Origin: Lentisphaeria bacterium UBA1784
GTDB taxonomy: Bacteria > Verrucomicrobiota > Lentisphaeria > Victivallales > Victivallaceae
Reading direction: 5' to 3'
Length of the DNA stretch: 8,983 bases
NCBI GenBank assembly: GCA_002315455.1
Contig: DCGG01000141.1
Coordinates: 2,894-11,876, forward strand
Position 1 is the stretch's first letter. Every line of letters starts with the position of its first letter. A program made the position numbers and the translations under genes. Shown here piece by piece: positions 6,090 to 8,983 of this stretch. Below the pieces are notes generated by a model. That model was not told the origin of the DNA. It worked only from the letters and a program-made list of their open reading frames with translations, and did no database searches.

Positions 6090-8360
6090 ATGGTGAGAGC
6101 AAAATCCGCACCGTTTCTGAAACTTCTGCTGATCTCCTGCTGCATCCTTTCCGGAATCGGTCTCTCCGCCCGGAGTTGGAAGGAGATCACCCGCACCAAG
6201 ACCCTGCAGGTCCTGATCATCGACGCGGACCGTTCTTCCTCATCCGGCTTCGGATTGCACCGGGTGGAGATGCCGATGGACCGCCAGCAGATCCTGCTCC
6301 GCAAATTCGCAAATGAGCACAATCTCCGGATCGAATACCGGTCCGCCCCGGAATTCAAGGCTCTGTTCGCCATGCTGGATATGGGACAGGGTGACCTGAT
6401 CGCCTCCAATCTCGCGGAGACTCCCGAGCGGAAGAAGCGCTATCTGCTCACCGAGCCCTTCTTCTGCACGCGGGAGATGATCTTCACCGCCAAAGACTCC
6501 AAAATAAAGGGCTCCGACGTCTCCGCTCTGAAGGGCAGACAGGGGAAAGTCCTCCCGGGCACGACCTACGCAGCGAACCTCCGGGCCCTTGCCGCGAAGC
6601 ACAAGGACATCCGGTTCCGGGAACTCGCCACGAGCCTCTCCCACGAGGATCTGATCGAACAGGTCGCCTCCGGCAAGATCGCTTACTCTGTGCTGAACGA
6701 ATGCGACTTGGACGCGTGGCTCGCCTACCGGCACGACGTCCGCAAACTCTTTCCGCTTCGCCGCAAAGTCCCGCTGGTCTTCGCCGCACGGAAGGAGGAT
6801 ACCGTTCTGGTCTCCCGGCTCAACAAATTCATCACCGTGTACAACTCCATGTACAAAAATGCGAAGAAGGCCGATCCGAAGAAAAAGCGTGCCGCCTCAT
6901 CCGCCCCCGCTTCCACGAAAAAGGACGCCCCAAAGGGCCTCCGCACGGATGCCAACACGCCCCCGGAGTTCCCGGAATCCCCGGAGGAGAACAGTTCCTA
7001 CGAAGAGGCAACGCAGATCGTGTCAAGTGAGATGACCGGCGATCTGGACGAGATCAGGGAGCGAGGATACATCCGGATGCTGACCAGCAACAACGCCTTC
7101 TGCTGTTACCTGCAAAAAGGTTCGCTCGCAGGCTTCGAGTACGAACTGGCGACCCGTTTCGCGGAGGCGCTGAACGTTGTCGTTGTGACGGTGATCCCCG
7201 AAAACTTTCAGGACCTTCTTCAATATCTCGCCGATGGGAAAGGCGATTTCATCGCCGCCAATTTCACCCGGACCGCCGACCGGGTCCAAAACCATCCGGA
7301 ACTGACCTTCTGCGCACCCTATTTCCCCGTTGCGCAGGTGCTGGTGGGCCGTCCCGGGGAAAAGATCAGCAAGCCGGAGGACCTCAATGGCCGCACGGTC
7401 CACGTGCTTCCGGGCAGTTCCTACGTGGATACGCTTCGGGAACTTCAGCAAAAGGGCATAGATCTCCGGATCGTCTTCACGCCGGGGGATCAGCAGACCC
7501 TCACCATCATCCGGGACGTGGCCTCCCGGAAGTACGACCTGACCATCGCGGACGAGACCTTTCTGCAGATGGCGGTCGAAGGCGGATGCAAGGTCAGGAA
7601 ATATCTGACTCTCAGCGAAAAACAGTCCTATTCCTGGGTAGTCCGCAAGGATAATCCCAAACTGGCCGCCGCCGTCAACGCCTACTTCCGGAAAGAGAAC
7701 CGCAGCACCTTCTTCAACCTCTGCCGGAAGCGTTATTACAGTCCCCAGACTGCCCGGGCGGTCGCGCCCTACGTATTCAAGGATCGGCAGCTGGTGATCT
7801 CCCCCTACGATTCGCTGTTTCGGAAGTACGGCAAACTTTACGACTTCGACTGGTACTTCCTTGCAGCGCAATCCTTTCAGGAATCCCGCTTTCAGGCGGA
7901 CCGGGTGAACCATCTCGGTGCCGCCGGATTGATGCAGGTCCTGCCCGCCGCGGCAAAAGAGGTCGGGATCTCCGACCTGACCAAGCCCGAAAACGGAATC
8001 TGCGCCGGGACCCGGTATCTCGCCAAACTGCGGAAAAAGTTTTCGCAGCTCACTCCGGAGAATCAACTCTGCTTCAGCCTTGCCTCCTACAACGCCGGTT
8101 ACGGCCACATTCAGGACGCCCGGAAACTGGCCGCCATGCTGAAACTGGATCCCAACGTCTGGTTCGGCAGTACCGAACGGGCGCTGGTCATGCTGGAGGA
8201 TCCCCGCTACTATTCCCGGACGAAATTCGGATTCTGCAGGGCGGCGGAAACAGTTCCCTACGTGCAGAATATCATGTTCTACAACTACCACTACCGCCAG
8301 ATGCTGCAAATCGACGAGGGGCAAAAACAAAAAGAGAAGCCCGCCCCAGGGAAAAACTGA
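6090..8360 (+). CDS. MltF-like lytic transglycosylase with two solute-binding domains
   Basis: Membrane-bound or periplasmic enzyme that cleaves peptidoglycan glycan strands, leaving 1,6-anhydro-muramyl ends. The product is 756 residues, against about 520 for E. coli MltF. Residues 1-27 are an export signal (KLLLISCCILSG core; a lipoprotein-like Cys17 makes anchoring possible). A first family-3 solute-binding (SBP_bac_3) domain spans about 30-250, with GQGDLIASNLAETPERKK. A Lys/Pro/Ser/Glu-rich linker covers about 252-314. A second such domain spans about 320-550, with GFEYELATRFAEAL and GKGDFIAANFTRTADR. The SLT domain follows at about 580-740: catalytic Glu598 in QESRF, GLMQ at 613-616, and YNAG at 667-670. 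ATG 6090 is chosen because the promoter ends just upstream and AAGGA precedes it. Ordinary MltF has one binding domain, which controls activity through muropeptide binding; the duplication is the unusual point. Confidence 0.9.
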   Translation: MVRAKSAPFLKLLLISCCILSGIGLSARSWKEITRTKTLQVLIIDADRSSSSGFGLHRVEMPMDRQQILLRKFANEHNLRIEYRSAPEFKALFAMLDMGQGDLIASNLAETPERKKRYLLTEPFFCTREMIFTAKDSKIKGSDVSALKGRQGKVLPGTTYAANLRALAAKHKDIRFRELATSLSHEDLIEQVASGKIAYSVLNECDLDAWLAYRHDVRKLFPLRRKVPLVFAARKEDTVLVSRLNKFITVYNSMYKNAKKADPKKKRAASSAPASTKKDAPKGLRTDANTPPEFPESPEENSSYEEATQIVSSEMTGDLDEIRERGYIRMLTSNNAFCCYLQKGSLAGFEYELATRFAEALNVVVVTVIPENFQDLLQYLADGKGDFIAANFTRTADRVQNHPELTFCAPYFPVAQVLVGRPGEKISKPEDLNGRTVHVLPGSSYVDTLRELQQKGIDLRIVFTPGDQQTLTIIRDVASRKYDLTIADETFLQMAVEGGCKVRKYLTLSEKQSYSWVVRKDNPKLAAAVNAYFRKENRSTFFNLCRKRYYSPQTARAVAPYVFKDRQLVISPYDSLFRKYGKLYDFDWYFLAAQSFQESRFQADRVNHLGAAGLMQVLPAAAKEVGISDLTKPENGICAGTRYLAKLRKKFSQLTPENQLCFSLASYNAGYGHIQDARKLAAMLKLDPNVWFGSTERALVMLEDPRYYSRTKFGFCRAAETVPYVQNIMFYNYHYRQMLQIDEGQKQKEKPAPGKN

Positions 8361-8387
8361 CGTTTCCCCGCTTTTTCATCCCAGACT

Positions 8388-8983
8388 ATGCGATCTCCGA
8401 GAAATCAGACCATCGACCTCCCGCTGAGCGAAGGCGGGGAGTACCTGAAGCGGTGCCTGACCCTTCAGAACACGGCCGCCCTGCAGGACGTCCTCGACCG
8501 GACCATTTGCGGCGATGCGCTGCAGGTCCTGCCGCTGCTGCCGCCCCGTTCCGTGGACCTTCTGATCGCCGACCCGCCCTACAATCTGGACAAGGCTTTT
8601 CACGGCGGACGCTTCCGGAAAATGGACGAGAGATCCTACGAAGCCTACACCGAAAACTGGCTGGTCCGGGTCCTGCCGCTGCTGAAGAAGAGCGCCTCCG
8701 TCTACGTCTGCTGCGACTGGCGGAGCGGTCCGGCCATCGCAAGGGTCCTGCAGAAGCACCTGATCCTGCGGAACCGCATCACCTGGCAGCGGGAAAAGGG
8801 CCGGGGAGCCGCCGCCAACTGGAAAAACGCCATGGAGGACATCTGGTTCGCCACGGTCTCCGGAGATTATACCTTCCACGTGGATGCGGTGAAACTCCGC
8901 CGCCGGGTAGTCGCCCCTTACCGGGAAAACGGCCGCCCAAAGGACTGGCAGGAGACCCCCGGGGGAAACTTCCGCAACACCTG
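8388..8983 (+). CDS. Site-specific DNA methyltransferase (N4/N6, DPPY), 3' end cut off
   Basis: Amino-methyltransferase that transfers a methyl group from S-adenosylmethionine to adenine N6 or cytosine N4 in a specific DNA site. The first 198 codons are present. The catalytic motif DPPY at 62-65 follows a GDALQVLPLLPPRSVDLLIA segment, so the catalytic half precedes the AdoMet half, as in beta-type enzymes (N6_N4_Mtase family). NWKNAMEDIWFATVS at 144-158 and DAVKLRRRVVAPYRENG at about 166-182 are also typical of this group. The SAM-binding FxGxG motif would be expected past the right edge. ATG 8388 is the only upstream choice because the same frame is closed by the previous gene's stop at 8358-8360, but no clear ribosome site precedes it. 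It may be transcribed with the MltF-like gene 27 nt upstream. Whether it belongs to a restriction-modification system or is solitary cannot be told here. Confidence 0.92.
   Translation, partial: MRSPRNQTIDLPLSEGGEYLKRCLTLQNTAALQDVLDRTICGDALQVLPLLPPRSVDLLIADPPYNLDKAFHGGRFRKMDERSYEAYTENWLVRVLPLLKKSASVYVCCDWRSGPAIARVLQKHLILRNRITWQREKGRGAAANWKNAMEDIWFATVSGDYTFHVDAVKLRRRVVAPYRENGRPKDWQETPGGNFRNT

Noticed and set aside
7023..8330. A 435-codon minus-strand open frame
   Set aside because: It lies antisense to the MltF-like gene, whose catalytic motifs are intact; no recognisable domain or ribosome site supports it.

Overview
The window looks like chromosomal DNA from a GC-rich, probably Gram-negative, anaerobic bacterium. 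Reasons: a bacterial rpmH-rnpA pair, a Feo ferrous-iron operon, exported envelope proteins with Sec signal peptides, and a periplasmic MltF-type lytic transglycosylase. The DtxR-FeoA fusion and an exported pyruvyltransferase-like protein would suit a PVC-group organism such as Lentisphaerota/Victivallales, but this taxonomic guess is weak and no marker in the window decides it.

Left part, minus strand (1-2215): rpmH (ribosomal protein L34) is followed by rnpA (RNase P protein), which runs off the left edge. They share a promoter and an approximately 80-nt leader with a small hairpin. Next to them lies a pyruvyltransferase-like gene whose product has a signal peptide. Its most likely start (1966) sits about 240 nt inside its transcript, and the leader carries a second, in-frame, signal-peptide-like reading frame.

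Centre, plus strand (2314-5944): an iron-uptake operon. A promoter with a DtxR-type palindromic operator just upstream drives a DtxR-family repressor with a C-terminal FeoA domain, then feoB (6 nt gap), then an HD-domain phosphohydrolase whose ATG overlaps the feoB stop. The repressor probably senses Fe2+ and controls its own operon. FeoB imports Fe2+. The HD enzyme has no known link to Feo and is the operon's open question.

Right part, plus strand (6033-8983): a separate strong promoter drives an MltF-like lytic transglycosylase with two tandem solute-binding domains before the SLT domain. It is followed 27 nt later by the first 198 codons of a beta-type (DPPY) DNA methyltransferase cut by the right edge.

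Four sigma70-like promoters can be read by eye, all with 17-bp spacers; those of rpmH and the pyruvyltransferase-like gene have identical hexamers (TTGAAA/TAAATT). I see no tRNA, CRISPR array, transposase or IS element. The least ordinary features are the tandem-sensor transglycosylase, the HD enzyme coupled to feoB, the three-half-site operator, and the double signal-peptide arrangement. None clearly amounts to a wholly new system.
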